Below, piece by piece: positions 1 to 7,573 of a stretch of DNA of 10,492 bases. A program made the position numbers and the translations under genes. Source of the DNA: Syntrophales bacterium (GTDB lineage Bacteria; Desulfobacterota; Syntrophia; Syntrophales; UBA2251); contig JALNWL010000074.1 of the NCBI GenBank assembly GCA_023230905.1, positions 1 through 10,492 of the forward strand. The letters run 5' to 3'. The notes under the pieces are model-generated. The model was not told the origin of the DNA. It ran no database searches and saw nothing but the letters and a program-made list of their open reading frames with translations. Every line of letters starts with the position of its first letter. Position 1 is the stretch's first letter.

Positions 1-1761
1 CAGCGAATTTAGGAACGGCGTGAACGCAGCCGGACTGAAGCCCATCCCATCGCCGGACCGCTTGAGCGACCGCGCCACGTCCGCCGTCCGCTCCGGCGTC
101 CAGAAGGCCCGCCAGGCCTCGGCCTGACGGCGCGCCCGCGCCTCGCCCGGAAAGAGGTCCGAAAGCACGAAGGGCGCCCGGATCACGCCGCGTCTTTCGT
201 CTTCCTCAAGCCAGGGGGCCAGGGCGTCGCTCTTATCCTGCAACGCCTCGGGACCCGCTCCCTCCGTGAGCAGATAAACGCGGCTCGTCAAATTTCCCCA
301 AACCGCCTGAACCCGTTTCTCGGCGGCGATGCTGGCCGCGCTCAGGGAATTCATGGCGTTCAGGTCCACTTGAAAGACGGGTCGTGAGAAACAGAGCATC
401 ACCCCGAACAGGAGCGCCGCGGCGGCGAGTCTCCCGCGCCCGCGCCCCTCCGACGAAACGATCCGGTCCAGGAGCGTCGCAAGCGGGCTTGTCCGGACCC
501 GTTTCGCCGGCGGCATGACGGGGATGATCAGGGGAAAGACGACATGGACGAAGGCGTAGGCGCAGGCCACCCCCAGCGCGGCAAAGACGCCGATCTCGGC
601 CAGAACGCTGAATTCGCTGACGGTGAGCAGCAGGAAGGCGCCGATCGTCGTCAGGACCGCGAGAGTTTCCACCGATTGCACCTCACGCGCCGCCTGTTTC
701 CCGGTCGTCTCGAAAGGTCGGTCCAGGAAGAGGAGATAGGCGATTCCCAAATCGACGGTAAAGGCCATGATGGCGCCCCCGAAGCTGACGGCCAGGATGG
801 ACAGGCGCGGGAAGATCAGCGAGCAGACAAAGAGCGCGGAAAGTGCCCCTGCCGTCGAGGGCAGGATCGCCATGAGCCCGATCAGGGGGCGCGGAAAGGT
901 CAGGACGAGCAGCAGCGCGATCCCGATCGTCGTGAGCCAGATCGCCGTCCGCATGTCCCCTCGGGCGGCCGTTTCGTTGTCCAGGGCGGCGCGGTAGGCC
1001 CCGACGGGCGTGACAACGAAAGACACGCCCCGGGAACGGTAGGCTGCATTCATTTCTTTCGTGAGGTCGTCGAGCAGGGGCGGAATGTCCCGCGAAAAGC
1101 GGGTGTCCGTCGCGGCGCCGGCCAGCTCGGCCGTCATCAGGAGGTGGGCGCCGTCGTTCGAGAGGAGCTGCCCCCGGTGGAAGCGGGCCTCCCGCGCCGG
1201 CAGGAGTTGGGCCATCCTCGCCATCACGAGGGTTCTCAGCCCCAGGGGGTCCCGGGCAACAAGCTCCGCCTGACCGATGCCCTCCAGCCCCTGGAGGAGA
1301 TCGAGATTCTCCGCGAGCTGCCGTTCGATGCGTTCCGGGGCGAGGCGCGGGACGACCTCCTCCCGGAGCTGCCGTTCGTCGAACAGGAGGGGCAGGTGCC
1401 CGACGACGTGGGCCACGAGCTCCGGGCCGAGGGCCTGCATCTCGCCCAGGCCGACCTTTCGGAAAAGCCCGCTCCGCGTCAGCCCCGTCTCGAACCGCTC
1501 CGCCGCCTCGACCAGCGTTTCCGAGTCCCCGCCGCGGATCTCGAGATCGCAGACCAGCCGGTCCTGGACCGGCAGGTGGCGGATGACGCGGTGGGCGTCC
1601 GCCAGGACCGGATCCCGGTGGGGGAGCGAGGCGAGGATGTCCGTCTCGATCCGGATCCCGCGGGCGGTATAGATAAAAAGACCGCCCAGAATCAGGAATA
1701 CGGCGAGGATCAGGAACCAGCGGAAACGGTAGCGGCGGAAGAACAACGGCTCACCCCTCAT
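1..1761 (-). CDS. MMPL/RND-family exporter of an aryl polyene-type cluster (3' end outside window)
   Basis: This frame is open from an ATG at 1761 to base 1, giving 587 residues with no stop, so the C-terminal part is missing. I translated it by hand. It begins with a membrane segment at about residues 14-32. A periplasmic stretch follows to about 265, then a block of hydrophobic segments (about 271-289, 294-315, 320-345, 368-385, 390-413), a further segment at about 444-460 and the start of a second periplasmic domain. That is the two-halved RND/MMPL plan. An acidic residue inside the third hydrophobic segment of the block (D337, in FTVDLGIAY) sits where MMPL pumps carry their proton-relay Asp. 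The ATG overlaps the glycosyltransferase stop by 11 bases, which implies translational coupling. MMPL exporters are constant members of aryl polyene clusters and are thought to move the lipid-linked pigment out of the inner membrane. The family is secure; the cargo is inferred from neighbours. Confidence 0.9.
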   Translation of the reverse strand, partial: MRGEPLFFRRYRFRWFLILAVFLILGGLFIYTARGIRIETDILASLPHRDPVLADAHRVIRHLPVQDRLVCDLEIRGGDSETLVEAAERFETGLTRSGLFRKVGLGEMQALGPELVAHVVGHLPLLFDERQLREEVVPRLAPERIERQLAENLDLLQGLEGIGQAELVARDPLGLRTLVMARMAQLLPAREARFHRGQLLSNDGAHLLMTAELAGAATDTRFSRDIPPLLDDLTKEMNAAYRSRGVSFVVTPVGAYRAALDNETAARGDMRTAIWLTTIGIALLLVLTFPRPLIGLMAILPSTAGALSALFVCSLIFPRLSILAVSFGGAIMAFTVDLGIAYLLFLDRPFETTGKQAAREVQSVETLAVLTTIGAFLLLTVSEFSVLAEIGVFAALGVACAYAFVHVVFPLIIPVMPPAKRVRTSPLATLLDRIVSSEGRGRGRLAAAALLFGVMLCFSRPVFQVDLNAMNSLSAASIAAEKRVQAVWGNLTSRVYLLTEGAGPEALQDKSDALAPWLEEDERRGVIRAPFVLSDLFPGEARARRQAEAWRAFWTPERTADVARSLKRSGDGMGFSPAAFTPFLNSL

Positions 1762-2497
1762 CGGATGTCGGTCGCGGCCCTCCCCTCCCGGGAAAGCGCA
1801 GGATACGCAACGCGATCAGACGGCCGAACGTCTCCGCATTCCGGCAGAAATCGACGAACGGCCGGAAATGCGAGACCCGCTTCATGCCGGGCGTGTAGGA
1901 GACGCCCACCGGCGCCTCGATCACGGGAATCCCGCGCCAGTGCGCCCGAACAAGGATCTCCACCTCGAACTGGAAGCGGCGGGCGCGGACGCCCAGCCGG
2001 GCCGCCTCCGGCAGCGGATAGATGCGCAAACCGCTCTGGGTGTCGGAAAGGACCGGCCCCCCGGCCGCCCGGACCCAGAAATTCGAAAATTTCCGACCGA
2101 AGCGGCTTGTCCAGGGGACATCGGCCCCGATCATCCCCTCCCGTCGGCCGACCACGATCGGCCGGCTCCCCGCCGGGATCGCCCGGATCATTCCAGGTAT
2201 GTCGTTCGGGTCGTGCTGGCCATCCGCATCCAGGGTCACAGCCCAGTCCGCCCGGCCGGCAAGGGCGTCGAACCCCGTGAGGATCGCCGCCCCCTTGCCC
2301 CGGTTCGTCTCGTGGCGGAGCACGGCGACCCCCACGATCTCCTCCAGGCGCGCGGCCGTCGCGTCCGTCGAGCCGTCGTCGATCACGCAGACCGGCAGCC
2401 CCAGGGAGCGGGCGCGGGCGACGACGGCGGCGATTTGCGCCGCATGGTTGTAAGCCGGGATGAGGATGGTAAAGCGTCCGTCGGGGCTTGTCTCCAC
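1751..2497 (-). CDS. Family 2 glycosyltransferase, dolichol-phosphate-mannose-synthase-like
   Basis: The product has 248 residues starting at GTG 2497; an ATG further upstream would run far into the ketosynthase gene. The GTG lies 11 bases after the ketosynthase stop, and a GGGGG stretch (2503-2507) sits 5 bases ahead of it. The homologous part begins at once (FTILIPAYNHA). A GT-A fold is shown by VIDDGSTD (38-45), NRGKGAAI (65-72), the metal/nucleotide-binding LDADGQHDP (89-97) and the later SDTQSGLRIYP (151-161). No membrane anchor is evident, so it is probably a peripheral inner-membrane protein. GT2 enzymes of this type occur in aryl polyene clusters, where they are thought to help build the glycolipid to which the polyene is attached; the sugar donor and acceptor are unknown. 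The end overlaps the MMPL gene by 11 bases. Confidence 0.9.
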   Translation of the reverse strand: METSPDGRFTILIPAYNHAAQIAAVVARARSLGLPVCVIDDGSTDATAARLEEIVGVAVLRHETNRGKGAAILTGFDALAGRADWAVTLDADGQHDPNDIPGMIRAIPAGSRPIVVGRREGMIGADVPWTSRFGRKFSNFWVRAAGGPVLSDTQSGLRIYPLPEAARLGVRARRFQFEVEILVRAHWRGIPVIEAPVGVSYTPGMKRVSHFRPFVDFCRNAETFGRLIALRILRFPGRGGPRPTSDEG

Positions 2498-2502
2498 GGT
2501 CG

Positions 2503-2507
2503 CCCCC
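2503..2507 (-). promoter_or_regulatory. Ribosome binding site supporting the GTG start of the glycosyltransferase
   Basis: On the minus strand a GGGGG run precedes the GTG at 2497 by 5 bases and directly follows the ketosynthase stop (2509-2511). It supports the GTG start, with the GT2 fold beginning within ten residues. A CTG overlapping the ketosynthase stop is the only nearby alternative and is a rarer start codon. Confidence 0.5.
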
Positions 2508-2508
2508 G

Positions 2509-3741
2509 TCAGACCCGGGCAAACAGCAGGGAGGTATTGATCCCGCCGAAGGCAAAGTTGTTGTTCATGCCGATCCGGAAGCGATGGGGCCGGCACGCGC
2601 CGCGGACATGATTGAGCGGCGCACAGGCCGGATCGGGTTCGTCCAGGTTCCGCGTCGGCACGACGAAGCCTTCCTTGAGCATCAGGATCGTGACGGCGGA
2701 TTCGATGGCGCCGCACGCTCCCAGGGTATGCCCCATGTAGCCCTTGATCGCGCTCACCGGCACCCCCTCCCCGAAGACGGCGTGCGTCGCGAGGGACTCG
2801 GCGATGTCCCCCTGCTCCGTCGCGGTGGCATGGGCGTGCACATGGCCCACGTCCTCCGCGCCGATGCCGGCGTCTTCGAGGGCGAGGCGCATCGCCGCCG
2901 CCATCCCCTCGGCGCTGGGATTGGTGATATGGCCGCCGTCACAGTTGTTTCCGAACCCGATGATCTCGGCGTGGATGGCCGCGCCGCGGCTTCTGGCGTG
3001 CTCGTACGCCTCGAGGACGAGGCAGCCGCCGCCCTCCCCCACGACGAGCCCGTCGCGCGCCCGGTCGAAGGGCCGGGGCGTCCGGTCCGGTCGATCGTTG
3101 TAGCGCGTGGAGGTGGCGCGCATGATGTCGAAGATCCCGGCGTCCATGTAGTGCATCTCCTCTGCGCCGCCGGCGATCATGACGTCCGCCCGGCCCGACC
3201 GGATGGCCTCGTACCCGTAACCGATCCCCTGGGACCCGGCCACGCAGGCCGTGCAGGAGGCGATGACCGGCCCCTGGACCTGGAACATCGTCGCCAGGTT
3301 GGCCGCGCAGGTGTGGCTCATGAAGCGGATGTAGACGGAGGACTGGAGACCTTTCAGGCTCCGCGACGCGAAGATCTGGCGGAGGTAGTCCTCCATGGCC
3401 TGGGAGCTGCCGGCGGTGGAGCCGAAGGACACCCCGCAGCGGGACGAGGCGATCCGTTCTTCCCCGATGCCGGCGTCCACCAGCGCATCGGTGGCGCTCA
3501 GGGCCGCCAGGACCGCGACCCGGCCCATGGCGCGGCGGAAATGCCGGGGGACCGCCGTTTCGTCCACCCCCTCGCAGACGCCGGCGACGGCCGTGCGGAG
3601 ATGATCGATCTTGCGCCACTCCGGCATGGCCCGGACCCCGGTCCGCCCCTGCCGGAAGGCCTCGGCCATCTCCGCGAGGGAGTGACCGATCGGCGTCCGA
3701 AGACCGATCCCCGTGACAACGACGCGGCGCCGATCCGGCAT
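2509..3741 (-). CDS. Beta-ketoacyl-ACP synthase, KAS I/II (FabB/FabF) type
   Basis: The 410-residue length is normal for KAS II. The enzyme condenses malonyl-ACP with a growing acyl chain in the cytoplasm. The Cys-His-His triad is complete: nucleophile C166 in SCTACVAGSQG, H304 in HAHATATEQGD, and H338 in KGYMGHTLGA with its K333. The C-terminal NNNFAFGGINTSLLF (393-407) is the usual Gly-rich ending. An intact Cys argues for a condensing enzyme rather than a chain-length-factor partner. Aryl polyene synthases use a KS with a CLF-like partner; no partner is visible here, so it may lie outside the window. The start is ATG 3741. A purine-rich AAAGGA lies about 13 bases upstream, and a 77-base gap separates it from the kinase gene. 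I see no convincing terminator or promoter in that gap. Only 11 bases separate it from the glycosyltransferase downstream, so they are probably co-transcribed. Confidence 0.93.
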   Translation of the reverse strand: MPDRRRVVVTGIGLRTPIGHSLAEMAEAFRQGRTGVRAMPEWRKIDHLRTAVAGVCEGVDETAVPRHFRRAMGRVAVLAALSATDALVDAGIGEERIASSRCGVSFGSTAGSSQAMEDYLRQIFASRSLKGLQSSVYIRFMSHTCAANLATMFQVQGPVIASCTACVAGSQGIGYGYEAIRSGRADVMIAGGAEEMHYMDAGIFDIMRATSTRYNDRPDRTPRPFDRARDGLVVGEGGGCLVLEAYEHARSRGAAIHAEIIGFGNNCDGGHITNPSAEGMAAAMRLALEDAGIGAEDVGHVHAHATATEQGDIAESLATHAVFGEGVPVSAIKGYMGHTLGACGAIESAVTILMLKEGFVVPTRNLDEPDPACAPLNHVRGACRPHRFRIGMNNNFAFGGINTSLLFARV

Positions 3742-3818
3742 GATTCATCCGTCCTTTCGGTCCCGTGTGATGACCTGAGACCCCTACTGTCCTCCATGAC
3801 GTCCCGCGGCAACGCCTT

Positions 3819-5537
3819 TCATTCCCCGGCGGGTAGGAAGGCCACGGCCCACGTGCCCGGTCCCATGTGGGCCCCGGACGTGAGCGACAGGGGGTGGAGA
3901 ACGATCTCCGCAGCCGGGTAGCGGCGGGCAATCTCCGGCTGCACCGATTCGGCGACCCAGGTCCGGTTGTCGGAATATTCGAGCATGATCAGGGCCGGCA
4001 TCTCGGGCGAAAGCGCGGCGGCCAGCTTCTCCTGGGCGAAGTCCACCTGGTCGGCCTGGGTCCGGACGACCCCCATCTTCTTGGCCCCCTCTGCGAGCGG
4101 GCTGATCACCGGCTTCATGCGCAGCATGTCGCCGAAGAAGGCGCTCGTCTTGGACAGGCGGCCCCCGGCGGCCAGGTACTGGAGCTTATCGAGAAAGACG
4201 TACTCCTCGCAGCGATCGACGTTTTCGCGGGCGTACCGGATCACCGCTTCCGCGTCCCGGGTCTTCAGGGAGAACCGGGCGGCGGCCAGGCTCATCAACC
4301 CCAGCCGCCCCGAGGCCGCCTGCGTGTCGATCACCGTCAGGCGGTCCTCCGGATCGTGGGTCTTTTTCCAGTCCATCGCAACGCTGTAATTTCCGGTGAA
4401 CACCGAGCCGACGCACAGGTACAAGACCCGTGGGTAGCGTTCCAGGACGCTCTGGTAATACTGGTGGCGCTCGAAGACGGAGGCCTGGGAGGTGGAGACC
4501 TTGACCCCGCGGCGCATCGCGTCGTAGAGCTCCTCCGGCGCGAAGTGGGTCTCGGGCAGGCATTTGTCCCCGACCGTGAGATAGCTGTCGAGCAGGGTGA
4601 TCCCCAGTTGCGCCGTGTTCTGGCGGTTCACGGAGCCCGCGGCGTCCGTCAGGATGTGGACGGCCGCCTCGACGCGCCGGCGCCGGAAGGAATGGACCTG
4701 GGCGTCCAGGTCGTCGACGAACCAGCGGACCACGTCCCCGAAGGCGCCGAGTTCCCCGCGGGCCTTCTGCCCGTCCCGCGCGTGCAGATGGACCTTCAGG
4801 TAATCCCCGTCCTTCAGGACGACGACGCTCTCGCCGATGGCCGCCAGCCTCCGGATGGTGTCCGCGTCGTCCGCTGCGCCCTTGAGCACCGTGTCCACGC
4901 AATAGCCCCCCTCCCCGGCCTCCTGGAATTCCGAAGAGATCTTGAGCGAGTCCCTGAAAATGTCGGTGATCGGCTTGAAGGAATCGATGTTCCCCGTAAG
5001 CGCGCTGAAGAACCCGTCCAGGTAAATGAAGACGCCCAGGGCCCCGGCGTCGACGACGCCCGCCGCCTTGAGCTTCGGCAGCAGTTCGGGGGTCTCGCGG
5101 ACGGCCCCTTCGAGGCGGTCGAGCACCCGTTCACGCCAGGCGGCGTCGTACGTCCCGGGCGCCTCCTCCAAGGCCGCGACCAGGGCGTCAAACACGGTGA
5201 GCATCGTGCCCGGCTTGGGGTCGTTGACCGCCTGCCAGGCCCGGTTCCGACCCTCGCGGATGGCGTCGGGCAGGTTGTGCATCGCATCCGCCATCAACAG
5301 GCCGGAGAAGAATCGGGCCGCGATGTTTCCGGAATTGCCCCGGGCCGACAGGAGCAGTTCGCGGATGATCCGGTCCCGTCCCTGCGTGATCTGGCGCAGG
5401 GGGGACAGACTGATGACGAGGTTGCGTCCCGTATCGCCATCGGCCACCGGGAAGACGTTGATGTCGTCCAACAGGTCGGCCCACGCGGAGACGCGCTCCA
5501 CGCCGGCGATCAGGGCTTGGGAAAAAGAGGTTTCCAT
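3819..5537 (-). CDS. Fused FakA-like (DhaL/DAK2) kinase and FakB/DegV fatty-acid-binding protein
   Basis: This 572-residue protein carries both halves of the bacterial fatty acid kinase, which are normally separate. The DhaL/DAK2 ATP-binding domain spans about 6-185, with NVFPVADGDTG (27-37, Mg-ATP aspartates), SARGNSG (64-70) and PGTMLTVF (109-116). A FakA middle-domain-like region (about 195-285) contains KVHLHA (248-253), matching the His pair of FakA. The DegV domain (about 293-568) has TDAAGS (297-302), STSQAS (348-353), GSVFTGNYS (377-385), a GGRLS stretch near 458 and HMGPG (557-561). The Thr/Ser of STSQ, the Ser of GSVFTG and H557 correspond to the FakB residues that hold the fatty acid carboxylate. 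Known FakA/FakB pairs make acyl-phosphate from free fatty acids and ATP. Here the substrate is probably an acid made by the cluster. The start is ATG 5537, one base after the thioesterase stop. The family call is strong; the substrate is inference. Confidence 0.9.
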   Translation of the reverse strand: METSFSQALIAGVERVSAWADLLDDINVFPVADGDTGRNLVISLSPLRQITQGRDRIIRELLLSARGNSGNIAARFFSGLLMADAMHNLPDAIREGRNRAWQAVNDPKPGTMLTVFDALVAALEEAPGTYDAAWRERVLDRLEGAVRETPELLPKLKAAGVVDAGALGVFIYLDGFFSALTGNIDSFKPITDIFRDSLKISSEFQEAGEGGYCVDTVLKGAADDADTIRRLAAIGESVVVLKDGDYLKVHLHARDGQKARGELGAFGDVVRWFVDDLDAQVHSFRRRRVEAAVHILTDAAGSVNRQNTAQLGITLLDSYLTVGDKCLPETHFAPEELYDAMRRGVKVSTSQASVFERHQYYQSVLERYPRVLYLCVGSVFTGNYSVAMDWKKTHDPEDRLTVIDTQAASGRLGLMSLAAARFSLKTRDAEAVIRYARENVDRCEEYVFLDKLQYLAAGGRLSKTSAFFGDMLRMKPVISPLAEGAKKMGVVRTQADQVDFAQEKLAAALSPEMPALIMLEYSDNRTWVAESVQPEIARRYPAAEIVLHPLSLTSGAHMGPGTWAVAFLPAGE

Positions 5538-5538
5538 G

Positions 5539-5958
5539 TCAGCATCCTAAGGCCCGGCTGATTTCATCCGGGATCGTAAAGACCATTTCCATCTCTGGCG
5601 TTCGGACGGCGACCTGCTCCGTTGTCCCCCGGGCGCAGACGGTCCCGTCGCTGAAGCGCCGGATCTCGAAGGCCACGACGATCTTGGCACGGGCCTCCTT
5701 GACGGTGGCACGGCAGACGAACTCGTCTCCCCGCCGGAGCGACTGGATGTGCTTGACCGCCGTGCGGATGATGGGGAAGATGTAGCCGGTCCGGTCGTGA
5801 TATTCGAACAGGTCGACGCCCAGGTGATCGAAAAGCTCCGAGCGGGCGATGTCGAAATACTTGAGGTAGTGGCCGTGCCAGACGATCTGCATGGGATCGA
5901 GATCGAAAAAAGGGACCTTGAGCCGGACCTCGTAGCTGGGGCGCTCCGTGTTATCCAT
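5539..5958 (-). CDS. Hotdog-fold acyl thioesterase, 4HBT/YbgC type
   Basis: The 139-residue length is typical of a single hotdog domain. The N-terminal signature FFDLDPMQIVWHGHYLKYFD (17-36) is that of the 4-hydroxybenzoyl-CoA/YbgC thioesterases. D21 stands where the catalytic Asp of that family lies, and the following ARSELFD is also typical. It should hydrolyse acyl- or aryl-thioesters (CoA or ACP) in the cytoplasm. Small thioesterases of this class are regular members of aryl polyene clusters, where they may release the finished chain or edit it. The ATG at 5958 overlaps the ammonia lyase stop (5951-5953) by 8 bases, and the stop is followed one base later by the kinase ATG. The three genes therefore look translationally coupled. 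Substrate length and type cannot be read from the sequence. Confidence 0.9.
   Translation of the reverse strand: MDNTERPSYEVRLKVPFFDLDPMQIVWHGHYLKYFDIARSELFDHLGVDLFEYHDRTGYIFPIIRTAVKHIQSLRRGDEFVCRATVKEARAKIVVAFEIRRFSDGTVCARGTTEQVAVRTPEMEMVFTIPDEISRALGC
5545..5549 (-). promoter_or_regulatory. Ribosome binding site of the kinase fusion gene, inside the thioesterase 3' end
   Basis: On the minus strand TAGGA lies 7 bases before the kinase ATG (5537). It overlaps the last thioesterase codons and directly precedes the stop at 5539-5541. This placement supports the ATG start and coupled translation of the two genes. Confidence 0.45.
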
Positions 5959-7501
5959 CCGCCATCTCCCCCCGTGAAATCGCCCGGGCCACGGATTCGA
6001 TGTCCGCGTCCATCGGCCGGTCCTCCCAGGTCGGTTGGGCGAGTTTGCGGATGGCCGCGACCTTCTTCGCCAGAGCGGGACGGTCCCCGAGTCGCCCCCG
6101 GATCTCGCACGCCTGCGCCGCCGCCAGGAGATGAATCGCCACGACCCGCTCCGTGAGCGTGCAGACGCGGTCCGCGTCGCGCGCGGCGATGGTCCCCATG
6201 CTGACCTTGTCCTGGTTGTGGGATTCGCTGGAGCGGGAGAAGGAGGCCGCGGGCATCGTCTGCTTGAGGGCCTCCGCCGTCAGCGCGGAGGCGGTGATGG
6301 ACATGGCCTTGAAGCCATGGTGTCGGAACCGCTCGGGGCCGTCCACGCGCACGAGGTCGCCCGGGAGCCCGCGGTTGACTTGTGGATTGACGAGGAGCAC
6401 CACTTGCCGGTCCGCCATGTCGGCCACCGACGCGAGAGCGGCCTTCAGGCCGTCCATCGCAAAGGCGAGGTGCCCGCCGTAGAAATTTCCCCCCATGAGG
6501 GGATGCTCCACCCCTTCGGCGAAGAGGGGGTTGTCGTTGGCGCTGTTCGCCTCGATCTCCACCCAGGGCCGGATCCAGGCCAGGGCGTCGTCGAGGACCC
6601 CGACAACCTGCGGGGCGCAGCGCAGGGAATAGGGATCCTGAAGGGTTTCCGGCCCCTCGCACTCCAGTTGCGCCTCGGGAGCCCTCGTCTGAAGATGTTT
6701 CCGAAGCCGGTCCGCCACGTGAATCTGTCCCGGAAAGGGTTTGGCCTCCCCGATGACGGGGTGGTAGTGGTGCGCCTTGCCCTGCAGGGCGTGGACGCTG
6801 AGGGCGGTCGCATCGACGGCGGCCCGCAAAAGATAATCCGCCCGGTCGAGGACGACAGCGGCGATCCCGGTCATGACCGAGGTCCCGTTGATCATCGCGA
6901 GCGGCTCCTTCGCGCCGAAGAGGTGCGGTTTGAGCCCCGCCCGTTTCAGGGCGCGCCGCGCCGGCATGCGCTTCCCGGCGTAAACCACGTCGCGCTCGCC
7001 CGCGAGTGCGGCCAGGATGTAGGAGAGCGGCGTCAAATCCCCGGAGGCCCCGACGGAGCCCTCACTGGGAACGACGGGGGTCAGGCCCAGGTTGAGAAAG
7101 GCGGCCAACTGCTCCAGCAAGGCGTAGGACACCCCCGAATAGCCGCGCGCCAGGCAGAGCAGCCGGCAGAGCATTGCCGCCCGCGTCTCCTCGACCCCCA
7201 GCGTTTCCCCGGTTCCACACCCGTGGAAACGCATCATGTTGCCGCCGTTTCCGAGAACAGCGTTTTTCTTCAGGCGATTCCCGCAGGATTTTCCATACCC
7301 GGTATTCACGCCGTAAACCGGGACGTCCGCCGCGATGGCGGCCAGGAGGCCGCGGCGGGAACGCTCCAGGCGCTCCCTGAAGGCGGGGCGTTCACTCAGG
7401 CGCACCGACGCCTCCCTCCTGGCCACGGCGATAATCCCATCCAGGGACACCGTCGTCCCGTCGATCAACACGTTTTTGATTCCGTCCTTTTTCTTTGACA
7501 T
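5951..7501 (-). CDS. Aromatic amino acid ammonia lyase (HAL/PAL/TAL family)
   Basis: The 516-residue length is normal for bacterial members. The self-forming MIO electrophile comes from A152-S153-G154 in GSVGASGDLTPLS. Also present are VYGVNTGYG (62-70, with Y63 as catalytic Tyr), a MINGTSVM stretch near 203-210, DPYSLRCAPQVVG (289-301) and ANSANDNPLF (318-327). Near residues 428-436 the sequence reads HNQDKVSMG. The NQD form is that of phenylalanine and tyrosine lyases, whereas histidine lyases have Glu at the Gln position. By my alignment the selectivity pair is F92-H93, unlike Ser-His (HAL), His-Leu (TAL) or Phe-Leu (PAL). I therefore expect release of ammonia from Tyr or Phe to give coumarate or cinnamate, the probable aryl starter of a polyene, rather than histidine degradation. 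No hut genes are nearby. The start is ATG 7501, with GAAGG about 12 bases ahead. It is the first gene after the 70-base gap. Confidence 0.9.
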   Translation of the reverse strand: MSKKKDGIKNVLIDGTTVSLDGIIAVARREASVRLSERPAFRERLERSRRGLLAAIAADVPVYGVNTGYGKSCGNRLKKNAVLGNGGNMMRFHGCGTGETLGVEETRAAMLCRLLCLARGYSGVSYALLEQLAAFLNLGLTPVVPSEGSVGASGDLTPLSYILAALAGERDVVYAGKRMPARRALKRAGLKPHLFGAKEPLAMINGTSVMTGIAAVVLDRADYLLRAAVDATALSVHALQGKAHHYHPVIGEAKPFPGQIHVADRLRKHLQTRAPEAQLECEGPETLQDPYSLRCAPQVVGVLDDALAWIRPWVEIEANSANDNPLFAEGVEHPLMGGNFYGGHLAFAMDGLKAALASVADMADRQVVLLVNPQVNRGLPGDLVRVDGPERFRHHGFKAMSITASALTAEALKQTMPAASFSRSSESHNQDKVSMGTIAARDADRVCTLTERVVAIHLLAAAQACEIRGRLGDRPALAKKVAAIRKLAQPTWEDRPMDADIESVARAISRGEMADG

Positions 7502-7549
7502 CCGTTAGATTACCTTCATCATCCTTCACGCGGCGATAGCATTTCTTTT

Positions 7550-7573
7550 AAAAAACGCCGCTTGTCAAGCGTT
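7550..7573 (-). terminator. Possible weak intrinsic terminator after the radical SAM gene
   Basis: Read on the minus strand directly after the radical SAM stop, the palindrome CGCTTGACAAGCG (7571-7559) is followed by GCG and six T residues (7555-7550). The stem is only 5-6 bp with a tiny loop. A second pairing, AACGC with GCGTT, is possible. The same bases contain a perfect TTGACA (7568-7563), but I see no good -10 box 16-18 bases on, so a promoter is less likely than an attenuating terminator. The stretch 7502-7571 is AT-richer than its surroundings and is one of two real gaps in the series. Confidence 0.35.

Noticed and set aside
544..2280. 578-codon open frame on the plus strand
   Set aside because: It lies opposite the MMPL and glycosyltransferase genes, whose products have clear membrane and GT2 motifs. 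Its own product is a low-complexity Arg/Gly/Pro/Glu-rich string, as expected from the antisense of GC-rich genes.
2498..2716. Upstream extension of the glycosyltransferase frame to 321 residues
   Set aside because: It would overlap the ketosynthase C-terminus, which is conserved. The GT2 fold starts directly after the GTG at 2497, which has its own ribosome binding site.
3742..3818. Possible small gene or promoter in the kinase-ketosynthase gap
   Set aside because: There is no coding frame with family features, no hairpin with a T-tract and no convincing -35/-10 pair. A leader of 77 bases with a purine-rich site near the ATG is enough to explain it.
3867..5561. 564-codon open frame on the plus strand
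   Set aside because: Antisense of the kinase fusion gene. The product is rich in Gly, Val, Arg and Asp without recognisable domains; the minus frame has intact DAK2 and DegV motifs.
6035..7498. 487-codon open frame on the plus strand
   Set aside because: Antisense of the ammonia lyase gene, which has the intact MIO motif; the plus product shows no family features.
5951..7501. Histidine utilisation (hutH) assignment
   Set aside because: There are no hutU/hutI/hutG neighbours, the NQD motif is of the PAL/TAL kind, and the setting is a polyene-type cluster.
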